From Pseudazoarcus pumilus (lineage in GTDB: Bacteria > Pseudomonadota > Gammaproteobacteria > Burkholderiales > Rhodocyclaceae), in the NCBI RefSeq assembly GCF_002872475.1, contig NZ_CP025682.1:62001-126000 (forward strand): a stretch of DNA of 64,000 nucleotides, in the 5' to 3' direction. The position numbers and the translations under genes are program-made. Under the pieces are notes generated by a model. That model made no database searches and was not told the origin of the DNA. It saw only the letters and a program-made list of their open reading frames with translations. This document shows positions 35,888 through 44,730 of this stretch, piece after piece (the stretch's first letter is position 1; the number at the start of each line of letters is the position of its first letter).

Positions 35888-37113
35888 GCGTTTTCGTCCT
35901 GCTGTCCGCGATTCTCGTCGCGGGCGCGCTGTTGTTCGTCCTGCCGCCGCTACTCGGGCGCGGTGCGCGGCGGCGCGCCGATGCCGAGAAGCGAGCCCAG
36001 GCCGAGGTCGCGATCGCGGTGCTGCGTGAACAGCTCGCCGATCTCAAGGCCGAGCATGCGGCGGGACGCGTCGACGACGAGGCCTTTGCGCGCAATCGCG
36101 CCGAACTCGAGGCGCGCGTGCTCGAGGAAGGGCAGTTCGTCGAGAGCGATGCCGACGTTCGGCCGTCCAAGGCGTGGGCCATCGCCATGGTGCTTGCCGT
36201 GCCGCTGCTTGCGGTGCTGGTCTATGGCGCGATCGGCGAGCCCGCCGCGCTCGACCCCGAGGCGCGGGTGGCGCAGGCCGAAGCGCCCGCCGAGCAGCTC
36301 ACCCCGGAGCAGATTTCCGGCCTGGTCGCGCAGCTGGCCGACCGGCTTGCCGAGGATCCGTCCGACGAGACCGGCTGGGCGATGCTCGCGCGCTCCTACA
36401 CCATGCTCGGCGAGTTCGAGCGCGCGCAGGCCACCTGGGAGCGCATTGGCGCGAACATCCCCGACAATGCGATGCTCATGGCCGACTGGGCCGATCTGCT
36501 GGTGGCCGCGCAGCAGGGTGACTTCGAGGGTGAGCCGCGGCGCCTGATCGAGCGCGCGCTGGAACTCGAGCCGGACAACTTCAAGGCGCTCGCGCTGGCC
36601 GGCGCGGCTGCCTTCGAGCGCGAGGACTACCCGACCGCGTCGAGCTACTGGGAGCGCATCCTCGAGCAGGTGCCGCGCGAGGATGCGGCCTACGCTTCGG
36701 TGGTCGCGAGCATCAACGAGGCGCGCTCGCGCGGCGGAATGGAACTCATGGACGCGCCCGATCTGCCCGCTGCGCCGGCGCCGGTGACGCTGGCCGGGCA
36801 GGTGCGTCTGGCCGCCGAGTCGCCCGCGGCCCTGCCGCCACAGGCGACGGCCTTCGTGTTCGTACGCGCGCCCGAAGGCGGCATGCCGTTCGCGGCGATC
36901 CGCTTCCCGGCCGCCGATCTGCCGACCACCTTCGACTTTTCCGGCGCGGCGCGCATGAACGATGCCCCGTTGCCCGATGAACTCATGCTCTTCGCGCGCG
37001 TGTCGATGTCCGGCGAGGCCGCACCGCAACCGGGGGATCTGGAGGCCACGCCGGTCACTGTGGCCCCGGATGCGAGCGGAGTGGTACTGGTCATCGACCG
37101 GGTGCGCGAATAG
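35884..37113 (+). CDS. ccmI: Cytochrome c biogenesis TPR protein CcmI
   Basis: 409 residues. N-terminal membrane segment (FVLLSAILVAGALLFVLPPLL), a charged cytoplasmic loop (EKRAQAEVAIAVLREQLADL), a second span (WAIAMVLAVPLLAVLVYGAI), then a periplasmic TPR region (about 140-285, for example GWAMLARSYTMLGEFERAQA) and a beta-rich C-terminal domain (PVTLAGQVRLA to VVLVIDRVRE). CcmI chaperones apocytochromes through their C-terminal helices. GTG start overlapping ccmH. Last gene of the ccm operon. Confidence 0.93.
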   Translation: MSVFVLLSAILVAGALLFVLPPLLGRGARRRADAEKRAQAEVAIAVLREQLADLKAEHAAGRVDDEAFARNRAELEARVLEEGQFVESDADVRPSKAWAIAMVLAVPLLAVLVYGAIGEPAALDPEARVAQAEAPAEQLTPEQISGLVAQLADRLAEDPSDETGWAMLARSYTMLGEFERAQATWERIGANIPDNAMLMADWADLLVAAQQGDFEGEPRRLIERALELEPDNFKALALAGAAAFEREDYPTASSYWERILEQVPREDAAYASVVASINEARSRGGMELMDAPDLPAAPAPVTLAGQVRLAAESPAALPPQATAFVFVRAPEGGMPFAAIRFPAADLPTTFDFSGAARMNDAPLPDELMLFARVSMSGEAAPQPGDLEATPVTVAPDASGVVLVIDRVRE

Positions 37114-37135
37114 GCGTGTCCGCGGCACGGGGCGT

Positions 37136-37153
37136 GCCCGCTGCGCAGCGGGC
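37136..37153. terminator. Perfect palindrome after ccmI
   Basis: GCCCGCTGCGCAGCGGGC is exactly self-complementary and lies 22 bases after the ccmI stop. It would fold to a seven-pair stem with a tight loop. No T-run follows, so its terminator role is uncertain; it is also 34 bases before the next start codon. Confidence 0.4.
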
Positions 37154-37186
37154 GTATCATCGCAGTTCGACTTCGGAGGATCGAAG

Positions 37187-37567
37187 ATGAAACGACTCGC
37201 CACCATTCTGGGAAGTGTTCTCCTGACGGCCTCTGCCCATGCGCAGTCGCCCGCCATCACGCTGGTCTGCGGCGGCATCGGATTCGAGCAATCGCAGCCG
37301 ATGCTCGCCGCGCAGGGCGCGCATGCGCTGACCATCGTGTTCGCGACGCAATCGGGCAGCTATGTCGCCGGCGCGAAGACGCTGGTCGCTGATCCGCTGG
37401 CCGACGTATCGGCCACCCACGATGCCTGCGGCCCCATCGGCCAGGTCGACGTCGCGCAGCCAGGTCGCTATCGCGTCACCGCCACCCTCGACGGCGCGGT
37501 GCGCGAACAATGGGTGGATCTCGCGCCGCGCGGCGGCGCGAGAATCGTGCTGCGCTGGCCGGACTGA
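37187..37567 (+). CDS. Small secreted beta-rich protein
   Basis: 126 residues with a signal peptide (MKRLATILGSVLLTASAHAQ). The mature part has alternating beta-type segments (HALTIVFATQSGSYVAGAKTL, GRYRVTATLDGAVREQWVDL, ARIVLRW) and two cysteines (LVCGG and DACGP). The pattern is like short carboxypeptidase-regulatory-like domains. I do not recognise a named family or function. CGGAGGA precedes the ATG. The stop codon abuts the stop of the convergent alanine racemase gene with no base between. Confidence 0.72.
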   Translation: MKRLATILGSVLLTASAHAQSPAITLVCGGIGFEQSQPMLAAQGAHALTIVFATQSGSYVAGAKTLVADPLADVSATHDACGPIGQVDVAQPGRYRVTATLDGAVREQWVDLAPRGGARIVLRWPD

Positions 37568-38629
37568 TCAGCCGCGATACTCGAAGCGCGCGCGCTTGAC
37601 GTTGCACAGCACCTCGTAGGCGATGGTGCCGGCCGCCTGCGCCACGCGGTTGACCGGTACCTGCGGTCCCCACAGCTCGACGCGGCTGCCGGGGCCGGCG
37701 CCGGGAACATCGGTCAGATCGACCGTCAGCAAGTCCATCGACACGCGTCCGGCGAGCCGCGCCGGCATGCCGTCGACGGCCACCGGCGTGCCGTCGCGCG
37801 TGCTGCGCGGATAACCGTCGGCATAGCCCATCGCCACCAGTCCCAGGCGTGTGGGCCGTGAAGTTACGAAGCGCGCGCCGTAGCCCACGGGCGTGCCGGC
37901 CGGCACCTCGCGTACCGAGATCACCTCGCTCTCCAGCGTCATCACCGCGCGCAGGCCGCTGGCCTCGTCGGGCATCGGATCGGCGCCGTACAGCAGGATG
38001 CCCGCCCGCCCCCAGTCCGCGTGGGTGGACGGCCAGCCGAGGGTGGCGGGGGAGTTCGACAGGCTGCGCGGACCTTCGAGCCCGGCGATGGCCGCGTCGA
38101 AGGTGGCGACCTGTTCGTCGGTGGTGATCACCTGCGGTTCGTCGGCGCGTGCCAGATGCGTCATCAGCGTGATTTCGCCGACATTGCCCGAGTCGCGCAG
38201 GCGCAGCCATGCGGCGCGCACGTCCTCGGGCTCGAAGCCTGCGCGGTTCATGCCGGTGTTGAGTTTTAGCCACACGTCGATCGGCTGCGGCAGGTCGGCC
38301 GCATCGAACATCGCCAGCTGGCCGGCGTGATGCACCACCGGCCACAGGTCGAAGGCCGCGGCGCGCTGCACCTCCTCGGTCGAGAATGGCCCTTCGAGCA
38401 ACAGGATGGGGCGCAGGATGCCGGCCTCACGCAGCACCATGGCCTCGTCGATGAAGGCCACCGCGAAGGCGTCGGCCTCGTCCTCGAGCGCGCGCGCGCA
38501 CTGCACCGCGCCGTGGCCGTAGGCATTGGCCTTGATCACGGCGAGCATGCGCGCGCCGTGGCGCGCACGCGCGAGGCGGTAGTTGTGACGCAGCGCGTCG
38601 AGGTCGATCAGGGCGCGGGCGGGTCTCAT
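37568..38629 (-). CDS. alr: Alanine racemase
   Basis: 353 residues, PLP enzyme interconverting L- and D-alanine for peptidoglycan. The PLP lysine is K33 in VIKANAYGHGAV; other markers are WLKLNTGMNRAGF, LMTHLARADEP, SNSPATL, WGRAGILLYG, the catalytic Tyr in PVGYGARFVT, GYADGYPR and RVSMDLLTVDL. The start MRPARALIDLDALRHNY is standard for the family; twelve more in-frame codons upstream are unlikely. Single gene, convergent with 37187-37567. Confidence 0.95.
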   Translation of the reverse strand: MRPARALIDLDALRHNYRLARARHGARMLAVIKANAYGHGAVQCARALEDEADAFAVAFIDEAMVLREAGILRPILLLEGPFSTEEVQRAAAFDLWPVVHHAGQLAMFDAADLPQPIDVWLKLNTGMNRAGFEPEDVRAAWLRLRDSGNVGEITLMTHLARADEPQVITTDEQVATFDAAIAGLEGPRSLSNSPATLGWPSTHADWGRAGILLYGADPMPDEASGLRAVMTLESEVISVREVPAGTPVGYGARFVTSRPTRLGLVAMGYADGYPRSTRDGTPVAVDGMPARLAGRVSMDLLTVDLTDVPGAGPGSRVELWGPQVPVNRVAQAAGTIAYEVLCNVKRARFEYRG

Positions 38630-38680
38630 GGCGAACGCGGTGGTTTTCGCCCTACTGTGCCACAAGCACCGTCGAGCGGG

Positions 38681-40189
38681 TCAGTCGATGTGGAAGCGGT
38701 CGACCGCACGTACCAGCGTGCCCGACGCGCCATCGAGGGCGAGCGCCTCGCCGTTGACCTCGCGCGCGGCTTCGGCGCAGCCGGCCGAGAGCTTGTCCAC
38801 CTCCGCCACGCTGCCGGCCAGCTGGCGCGTCGCCGCCAGTTGCTGGCGCAGCGTGTCGGCGATGTCGGCGATGACCTCGGTGACGCGCTGCGACTCATCG
38901 GTGATGTGCACGATGGTCGCTTCGGCTTCGCCGGCCTGGGTGGTGCCGGCCGAGGCGCGCTCGACCGCTTCGGCGATGCGTTCGAGCGCACGCGTGCGGC
39001 TGGCGTCGATGTCCTCGATCATGCGTCCGATGTCGCCGGTGGCGACCGAGGTGCGTTCGGCGAGCTTGCGTACCTCGTCGGCGACGACCGCGAAGCCACG
39101 CCCCTGCTCGCCGGCGCGCGCGGCCTCGATGGCGGCGTTGAGCGCGAGCAGGTTGGTCTGGTCGGCGATGTCGCGGATCAGGTGCACCATCTCGGCAACA
39201 CGCTCGCTGCGCGCGCCGAGCTCCTCCACGCTGGAGGCCGACTGACGGATGGAGCGCTCGATCGCGCCGATGTTCTCGATCGAGGCGCGCACCACGGTGC
39301 TGCCCTCACGCGCGAGGCGACCCGAATGCTCGGCCGCCTGGTGCGCTTCGCCGGCGTGCTCGGCATGGGCCGAGACTTCGCGCTCCATGTCGGCGATCGA
39401 TGTGGTCAGACGCGAGGTTTCATCGTGCTGGCGCTGCATCAGGCGCTCGACGTCGGTGGACACCCCCTTGAGACGGTCCACCGTGGCGGACACCGCGCCG
39501 GAGCTGTGGCGCACGTCGCGGATCGTCGCCGCCAGCGCCTTGCGCATCGTCTCCACGGTCGCGAGCAGGGCGGAGCCGCCTTCCTGAGCGACCGGCACGC
39601 ACAGCTCGCCCTGGCCGATGGCCTCAGCCGCGGACGCCACGCGCGCCGCTTCCAGCGCCTCCCGGCGCAGACGCACGGCGAGATACATGAGCACGCCGGC
39701 TTCGGCGACCACATAGGCCGCGTGCAGCGCCACGCGCCACAGTGATGCGCCGCTGTCGAAGATCAGGATGCCGCCCCAGTTGGCCGCCTGGAGGTAGTTG
39801 AACCCCAGGTGATGCACCGCGATCAGCACGGCCGCGGCGAACACCGGGCGCCAGTCGCGGTAGTAGAGCAGGAAGGCAAGCAGCACGAAGATGCCGAAGT
39901 GCGCCTCCATCATGCCGCGCGACTGCTGGATGGTCAGTGCCGCGAACACCATCAGCGCACAGGCCACGGCGATGCGGCTGGCGAGCGAGCCCGGCGCGGC
40001 ACGCTGGATCAGCACCGGCACGACCAGCGCCGGCGCCCCCACGGCCAGCGCCAGCTGCCAGGTGTCGGTGGCGGCGGCCACGCCAAGCGAGATGGCCAGC
40101 AGGGCGACGAGGGTGAGCAGCAACAGCCGGTCGGCCTGGACGCGATACGGAAGGAGGACGCGCTCGGCGTCCGATGCGGCGTGAGTCAT
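38681..40189 (-). CDS. Methyl-accepting chemotaxis protein with membrane-embedded sensor
   Basis: 502 residues. The N-terminal part (about 20-190) is a bundle of about six membrane spans without a large periplasmic domain; it contains [21 protein letters not shown] and [11 protein letters not shown], with histidines in or near the membrane. The signalling part has the MCP hairpin tip [20 protein letters not shown] followed by [20 protein letters not shown]. The short polar N-terminus and membrane sensor suggest sensing of membrane-linked or small hydrophobic or redox cues. Start has GGAG upstream. Stand-alone, with a tiny membrane ORF just upstream. Confidence 0.92.
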   Translation of the reverse strand: MTHAASDAERVLLPYRVQADRLLLLTLVALLAISLGVAAATDTWQLALAVGAPALVVPVLIQRAAPGSLASRIAVACALMVFAALTIQQSRGMMEAHFGIFVLLAFLLYYRDWRPVFAAAVLIAVHHLGFNYLQAANWGGILIFDSGASLWRVALHAAYVVAEAGVLMYLAVRLRREALEAARVASAAEAIGQGELCVPVAQEGGSALLATVETMRKALAATIRDVRHSSGAVSATVDRLKGVSTDVERLMQRQHDETSRLTTSIADMEREVSAHAEHAGEAHQAAEHSGRLAREGSTVVRASIENIGAIERSIRQSASSVEELGARSERVAEMVHLIRDIADQTNLLALNAAIEAARAGEQGRGFAVVADEVRKLAERTSVATGDIGRMIEDIDASRTRALERIAEAVERASAGTTQAGEAEATIVHITDESQRVTEVIADIADTLRQQLAATRQLAGSVAEVDKLSAGCAEAAREVNGEALALDGASGTLVRAVDRFHID

Positions 40190-40213
40190 GGTCGAACTCC
40201 GGCGAACGTCGGC

Positions 40214-40336
40214 TCAGCGCGCGACGCAGATATCCCCGGGAGGCGTGGTTGCGGCGGCGCAGCCGAGCACGGTCGCGCTGTAGCCGATCCACAGCACGAG
40301 CACGGTCCAGATCCACAGACGTGGGGCACGGGCCAT
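40214..40336 (-). CDS. Possible 40-residue membrane protein
   Basis: A short frame, MARAPRLWIWTVLVLWIGY, continuing with one hydrophobic span (VLVLWIGYSATVLGCAAA) and a short tail. It lies 24 bases upstream of the chemoreceptor gene on the same strand. GAGAG precedes the start. Such short one-span products are common upstream of receptor genes, but there is no independent support. Confidence 0.35.
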   Translation of the reverse strand: MARAPRLWIWTVLVLWIGYSATVLGCAAATTPPGDICVAR

Positions 40337-40498
40337 TCGGTCACTCTCCCAGTGGGCAATCGGAGCGGAATGTTCCGATGTGCTTGTTGACGGCACCGCC
40401 AGGCCAAACCTGAGTGCCCTGAGAACTGCGTCGAACTGACATGGCAGATGCCGGATTGGTTCCGCAGGGCTGCCCAAAGCCAGGCGGCTTAGGGCCGC

Positions 40499-41311
40499 TC
40501 AGCCGGTGTCGCGCAGGAAGGCGATGATCGCCTCGTAGGCGTCGGGAGACCCGCCGAGCATCGTGTGGTGGGCACCGGGCACGACGATCATGCGTGCATC
40601 GGGGATCGCCGCGGCGAGTCTCGCGACGAACTCGCGCGGCGCCTGGCCGTCGCGTTCTCCGGCGATGACCAGCGTCGGGTTCTGGATGCGGTGCAGGCGA
40701 TCGAAACAGTCGTGCTGCGCGCGTGCCGCGAGCTGGCGGCGTTTGCCTGTCTCCAGTGCCACGTCGTCGGCACGGCGCGCGGCGAGGATCATGCGCTCGC
40801 GGATCAGGCGCGCGGCCTCGGCCGGGTTGGCCGCCTGCCACTCGGGCGTGAAGGCCAGGTCCATGACTTCGAGCCCGCGGCGCGCGCGCGTCTCGGGATC
40901 GAGGTCGAGGAATTCCTGGATGGGGTAGGACGAGCCGCCCGCGCCGCCCGAGGTGGCACCGGCCAGCACCAGGCGGCGTACCCGTTCCGGATGGCGGATC
41001 GCCAGCTCCTGCGCGACCATGCCGCCGAAGGAGAAGCCCACTACGTGGGCCGAGCCCAGGCCCAGCGCGTCGAGGATGCCGAGCGCGTCCTCGGCGTAGT
41101 CGGCCATCGAGTACTCGATGTCGGGCTTGTCGCTCTGGCCCATGCCGCGCTGGTCGAAGAGGATCACCTCGAAGTGTTTCGCGAGCGGGCCGTCGAGCGG
41201 ATTGGGGCGGTCGCGCAGGTCCCAGCCCGTGCCGCCGAGGAACAGCACCGGATCGCCGCTGCCGCGGCGTTCGAGACAGAAATTGAGGCCGTTGGCACGG
41301 ACGAACTGCAT
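40499..41311 (-). CDS. Alpha/beta hydrolase
   Basis: 270 residues. Classical fold: FLGGTGWDLRD (oxyanion region), LFDQRGMGQSDKP, nucleophile in VVGFSFGGMVAQELA, acid in VIAGERDGQAP, and His in VPGAHHTML. The small HLILD-like spacing fits esterase, lactonase or C-C bond hydrolases of the 3-oxoadipate enol-lactonase type. The substrate is not clear from sequence and no pathway genes are adjacent. Start MQFVRANGLNFCLERRG is the usual beginning for this family. Confidence 0.88.
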   Translation of the reverse strand: MQFVRANGLNFCLERRGSGDPVLFLGGTGWDLRDRPNPLDGPLAKHFEVILFDQRGMGQSDKPDIEYSMADYAEDALGILDALGLGSAHVVGFSFGGMVAQELAIRHPERVRRLVLAGATSGGAGGSSYPIQEFLDLDPETRARRGLEVMDLAFTPEWQAANPAEAARLIRERMILAARRADDVALETGKRRQLAARAQHDCFDRLHRIQNPTLVIAGERDGQAPREFVARLAAAIPDARMIVVPGAHHTMLGGSPDAYEAIIAFLRDTG

Positions 41312-41655
41312 GGAATGACTCCCGATGGCGATGACTCGAGACGCTATCCTAAGACGCTGCGGGCATGCACGCCAATCGGGCCGGCGTCTCGCGGATGCCG
41401 CAAATGCCGCTGTAATCGGCCCTGTTACGAAAAAAGGGCTTGTGTGTTGGAAACGGCTTGGGCAGACTGTTCCTGCCGGAAATTCAGTCGCAAGCAAGGA
41501 TCCGGGTGGGATTGGACGCGCGGCGCAAGGTGCGCTGGAGCACGAGGGGGCACCGAGCAGCACGTGCCTGCCGCGATACCGGAATCCCGAGTTCAGCCCG
41601 ATGCCCTTGCTGGATAACGGTTTTCAAAACTCACACAAATCGATCGAGGATAAGC
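41312..41655. other. Long leader / intergenic region upstream of HU gene
   Basis: 344 bases between the divergent hydrolase gene and the HU gene. An in-frame open stretch runs into HU, but its product is not plausible. GTTTTCAAAAC at 41620-41630, a small palindrome, and a GAGGA ribosome site lie near the HU start. I see no tRNA or known riboswitch. HU genes usually have strong promoters, which should lie here. Confidence 0.4.
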
Positions 41656-41934
41656 ATGAATAAAGGTGAATTTGTCGAAGCCCTGGCTGACCGCATGGAT
41701 GTCTCCCGCGCTCAAGCCGACCGCGCCCTGTCCGCCGTTCTGGATCTGATCACCGAGCGCATGGCCAAGGGCGAGAAAGTGGCCTTCACGGGCTTCGGTT
41801 CCTTCGAGGTGTCCTCGCGCGCCGCGCGCACCGGCCGCAACCCGCAGACCGGCGCGTCGATCGAGATCGCAGCCTCCAAGGTTCCCAAGTTCTCCGCCGG
41901 CGCCTCGCTCAAGAACAGCGTCAACGGCAAGTAA
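41656..41934 (+). CDS. hup: DNA-binding protein HU
   Basis: 92 residues, a full HU/IHF-family member: MNKGEFVEALADRMDVSRAQ, dimer core LDLITERMAKGEKVAFTGFGSFEV, then the DNA-binding arm RAARTGRNPQTGASIEIAASKVPKF. GRNPQTG with the tip Pro is diagnostic of HU. It bends and compacts DNA. The upstream in-frame extension was rejected. It is monocistronic, ended by a strong terminator. Confidence 0.96.
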   Translation: MNKGEFVEALADRMDVSRAQADRALSAVLDLITERMAKGEKVAFTGFGSFEVSSRAARTGRNPQTGASIEIAASKVPKFSAGASLKNSVNGK

Positions 41935-41954
41935 TCACCGCCTGCGCTGTACGC

Positions 41955-41981
41955 AAAAGGCCCCGCTTTGCGGGGCCTTTT
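41955..41981. terminator. Bidirectional Rho-independent terminator
   Basis: AAAAGGCCCCGC, a TTT loop, then GCGGGGCCTTTT: a perfect twelve-pair hairpin with A and T runs on both sides. It ends the rightward HU gene and the leftward rib-nusB transcript, whose last stop is at 42005. Confidence 0.95.
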
Positions 41982-42004
41982 GCTTGTGATGCGCCGACTT
42001 TCGT

Positions 42005-42457
42005 TCAGGACTGGCCGCGCGCCTTGCGCGCCGCCTCGACCTCCACGCAGCGCAGTTGCGCGGCGAGGCGGTCGAGCACGCCGTTGACGAAGCGGTGGCC
42101 GTCGGTGCCGCCGTATTCCTTGGCCAGTTCGATGGCCTCGTTGATCACCACGCGGTAGGGCGTGTCGAGGTCGTTCTTCAGTTCCTGCGTGCCGATCAGC
42201 AGGATGGCGTGCTCGACCGGCGAGAGCTCGTCCACGCCGCGGTGGATGAACGGCGCGAAGTCGGCGCGCAGCGCCTCGGCATTGGCCACCGTCGCGCGCA
42301 ACACGCGCGTGAAGAATTCCTGGTCGGCCTGCTCGAAGCCACCCACCTGCGAGATGTGATCCTCAATCATCGCGATCGAGTTGTCCGAGAGCAGCCATTG
42401 ATAGACGCCCTGCAGCGCGAATTCGCGCGCGCGCCGACGTGCAGCCTTGCCGTTCAT
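42005..42457 (-). CDS. nusB: Transcription antitermination factor NusB
   Basis: 150 residues, all-helical. [19 protein letters not shown] at the start, then [46 protein letters not shown], which is the NusB signature. It binds boxA RNA with S10 to allow antitermination on rRNA operons. Start overlaps the ribH stop by four bases. A ribH-nusB pair is common in proteobacteria. Confidence 0.95.
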   Translation of the reverse strand: MNGKAARRRAREFALQGVYQWLLSDNSIAMIEDHISQVGGFEQADQEFFTRVLRATVANAEALRADFAPFIHRGVDELSPVEHAILLIGTQELKNDLDTPYRVVINEAIELAKEYGGTDGHRFVNGVLDRLAAQLRCVEVEAARKARGQS

Positions 42458-42924
42458 CGCAGTGCCTTGAGCAGATTGGCCATCTCGACGGCGGCACGCG
42501 CGCAGTCCGCGCCCTTCTCGCGCACACGCGCCAGCGCCTGGTCGTCGTCCTCGGTGGTGAGCACGCCGTTGGCGATCGGCATTCCGGTGTCCAGCCCCAC
42601 GCGGTTGATGCCGGCCGCCATCTCGTTGGCGACGATCTCGAAATGATAGGTCTCGCCGCGAATCACCGCACCCAGGGCGACGAGCGCATCGAAGCGCCCC
42701 GAGCGCGCCATGGTCTGCAGCACCAGCGGGATTTCGAGCGCGCCGGGCACGCTGGCGATGCGCATCGATGCGGCCGGCACGCCCAGGCGGCGCAACTCGT
42801 CGGTGCACGCGGCAAGCAGACCCTCGCATACATCGGGATTGAAGCGCGCGGTGACGATGCCGATGCGCAGTTCGGCGCCGTCGAGGCCGGATTCGATTTC
42901 GGGAATGTCGTGGTAGCGGGACAT
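42454..42924 (-). CDS. ribH: 6,7-dimethyl-8-ribityllumazine synthase
   Basis: 156 residues. Forms lumazine, the direct riboflavin precursor, from 5-amino-6-ribitylaminouracil and dihydroxybutanone phosphate. Markers: [49 protein letters not shown] (substrate site with the catalytic His) and [21 protein letters not shown] precedes the ATG. It lies between ribBX and nusB. Confidence 0.96.
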   Translation of the reverse strand: MSRYHDIPEIESGLDGAELRIGIVTARFNPDVCEGLLAACTDELRRLGVPAASMRIASVPGALEIPLVLQTMARSGRFDALVALGAVIRGETYHFEIVANEMAAGINRVGLDTGMPIANGVLTTEDDDQALARVREKGADCARAAVEMANLLKALR

Positions 42925-42960
42925 GGGACTTCCTGTGGAGGCGGGCCGGGGCCCGGCGCT

Positions 42961-44049
42961 TCAGTCGGGATCGACGAAGCCGGTGATCTCGAGACCGAAG
43001 CCGGTCATGCTGGGAATCTTCTGCGGGTTGGCCATCAGACGCATGCGGCCCACACCCAGATCGCGCAGGATCTGCGCGCCGACGCCGAACAGGCGCGGAT
43101 CCCAGCGTGCGGCGGGGCGCTCGGTGCCCCGCAGGCCGGCGAGCAGGTCGCGACCCGATTGCGGACGGTACAGCAGCACCACCACGCCGGCCGGTTCGGC
43201 GGCGATGCGGGCCAGTGCCTCGTTGATCGGGAAGCTGTGCTGGCCGCTCTCAGGGTCGAGGAAATCGACCACGGAAATCGGCTCATGCACGCGCACCAGG
43301 GTGTCGCGCTCGGCATGGATGTCGCCGTGGGTCAGCGCGAAATGCACGTCGCCCGAGGTGCGGTCCTCGAAGGCGGCCAGCCGGAAGTTGCCCTGCGGCG
43401 TGACGACGTCCTTCTCGGTCACCCGCGTGACCAGGGACTCGTTGGCGGCGCGGTATTCGATCAGGTCGCGGATGGCGCCGATCTTCAGGCCATGTTGCTG
43501 CGCGAACGGCACCAGGTCCGGCAGGCGCGCCATGGTGCCGTCGTCCTTGAGGATCTCGCAGATCACCGCGGCCGGTTCCAGCCCGGCCAGATGCGCCAGA
43601 TCGCAACCCGCCTCGGTGTGGCCGGCGCGGATCAGCACGCCGCCCGGCTGCGCGCGCAGCGGGAAGATGTGACCGGGCTGGACGATGTCGTCGGGGCGCG
43701 CGGCGCGCGTCACGGCCGCCTGCACCGTGCGTGCGCGGTCGTGTGCAGAGATGCCGGTGGTCACGCCCTCGGCGGCCTCGATCGACATCGTGAAGGCGGT
43801 GGAATAGGGCGAGCGGTTGTCGCGCACCATCAGTTCCAGTCCGAGCTGATTGCAGCGCTGCTCGGTCAGCGTCAGGCAGATCAGGCCGCGGCCATAGCGC
43901 GCCATGAAGTTGATCGCCTCGGGCGTGACGTGTTCGGCGGCGAGCACCAGGTCGCCCTCGTTCTCGCGGTCTTCCTCGTCGACCAGCACCACCATGCGGC
44001 CGGCGCGGATGTCCTCGATGATTTCATTGGTGGGTGAGAGCGCGCTCAT
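42961..44049 (-). CDS. ribB: RibB 3,4-dihydroxy-2-butanone 4-phosphate synthase with degenerate RibA domain
   Basis: 362 residues. The N-terminal RibB domain (about 1-205) is complete: [35 protein letters not shown]-like [36 protein letters not shown]. The C-terminal part resembles GTP cyclohydrolase II, but where RibA has its zinc cysteines (CLTGDVFGSLRCDC) this protein has [16 protein letters not shown] with no Cys. So it makes dihydroxybutanone phosphate but should not act on GTP, like the RibBX proteins described in other proteobacteria. A true ribA must lie elsewhere. Between ribE and ribH. Confidence 0.93.
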   Translation of the reverse strand: MSALSPTNEIIEDIRAGRMVVLVDEEDRENEGDLVLAAEHVTPEAINFMARYGRGLICLTLTEQRCNQLGLELMVRDNRSPYSTAFTMSIEAAEGVTTGISAHDRARTVQAAVTRAARPDDIVQPGHIFPLRAQPGGVLIRAGHTEAGCDLAHLAGLEPAAVICEILKDDGTMARLPDLVPFAQQHGLKIGAIRDLIEYRAANESLVTRVTEKDVVTPQGNFRLAAFEDRTSGDVHFALTHGDIHAERDTLVRVHEPISVVDFLDPESGQHSFPINEALARIAAEPAGVVVLLYRPQSGRDLLAGLRGTERPAARWDPRLFGVGAQILRDLGVGRMRLMANPQKIPSMTGFGLEITGFVDPD

Positions 44050-44651
44050 GCTGCTTGCTCCTCGCGCCAGGCCTGCATGCGCTCGACGTAGCGTGCGATC
44101 AGGTCGATTTCCAGATTCACCGTGCTGCCCGCCTTCAGATGCTTGAGGTTGGTCACCGCCACCGTATGCGGGATCAGATTGATCGAAAAGTCCGTGCGCT
44201 CGACCCGATTGACCGTCAGGCTCACGCCGTTGACGGTGATCGAACCCTTGCGCGCGATGTAGCCGGCCAGGGCCTGCGGTGCGCGGATCACCAGCTCGTG
44301 GCTCTCGCCGACCGGCGCGAAACGCAGCACCTCGCCCACGCCGTCCACATGCCCGGTCACCAGATGGCCGCCGAGACGGTCGGCCAGGCGCAATGCCTTT
44401 TCCAGATTGACCTCGTTGCCGACCGCATCCAGCCCCGCGGTGCATTCGAGCGTCTCGCGCGAGACGTCGAAGCGCATGCAGCTGTCGTCGATGGCGACCA
44501 CGGTCAGGCACACGCCGCTGTTGGCGATGCTGTCGCCGATGACGACGTCGGACAGATCGAGTTCGGGGGCGTCGACCACCAGGCGCACGCCCTGGGCGAG
44601 CGGCGCGAGTTCGACGATACGGCCGCAGGCGGCCACGATTCCGGAAAACAT
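44046..44651 (-). CDS. ribE: Riboflavin synthase, alpha chain
   Basis: 201 residues with the two-fold lumazine-binding repeat: [15 protein letters not shown] in the first half and [11 protein letters not shown] in the second, each followed by [15 protein letters not shown] and [15 protein letters not shown]. It dismutates two lumazines to riboflavin. The start MFSGIV is invariant; eight upstream codons in frame are rejected. It overlaps the ribBX start by four bases and heads the ribE-ribBX-ribH-nusB unit. No FMN riboswitch was seen upstream. Confidence 0.96.
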   Translation of the reverse strand: MFSGIVAACGRIVELAPLAQGVRLVVDAPELDLSDVVIGDSIANSGVCLTVVAIDDSCMRFDVSRETLECTAGLDAVGNEVNLEKALRLADRLGGHLVTGHVDGVGEVLRFAPVGESHELVIRAPQALAGYIARKGSITVNGVSLTVNRVERTDFSINLIPHTVAVTNLKHLKAGSTVNLEIDLIARYVERMQAWREEQAA

Positions 44652-44730
44652 GGGATGGGGTTCTTCAAAGCGCAAGGCGCGATTGTATGCGAAAACAGGG
44701 CGTTGGCCGAATCCGACCGGCCGGTGCGCG

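Noticed and set aside
44652-44730. FMN riboswitch upstream of ribE
   Set aside because: The 80-base gap has none of the conserved RFN-element sequence blocks.
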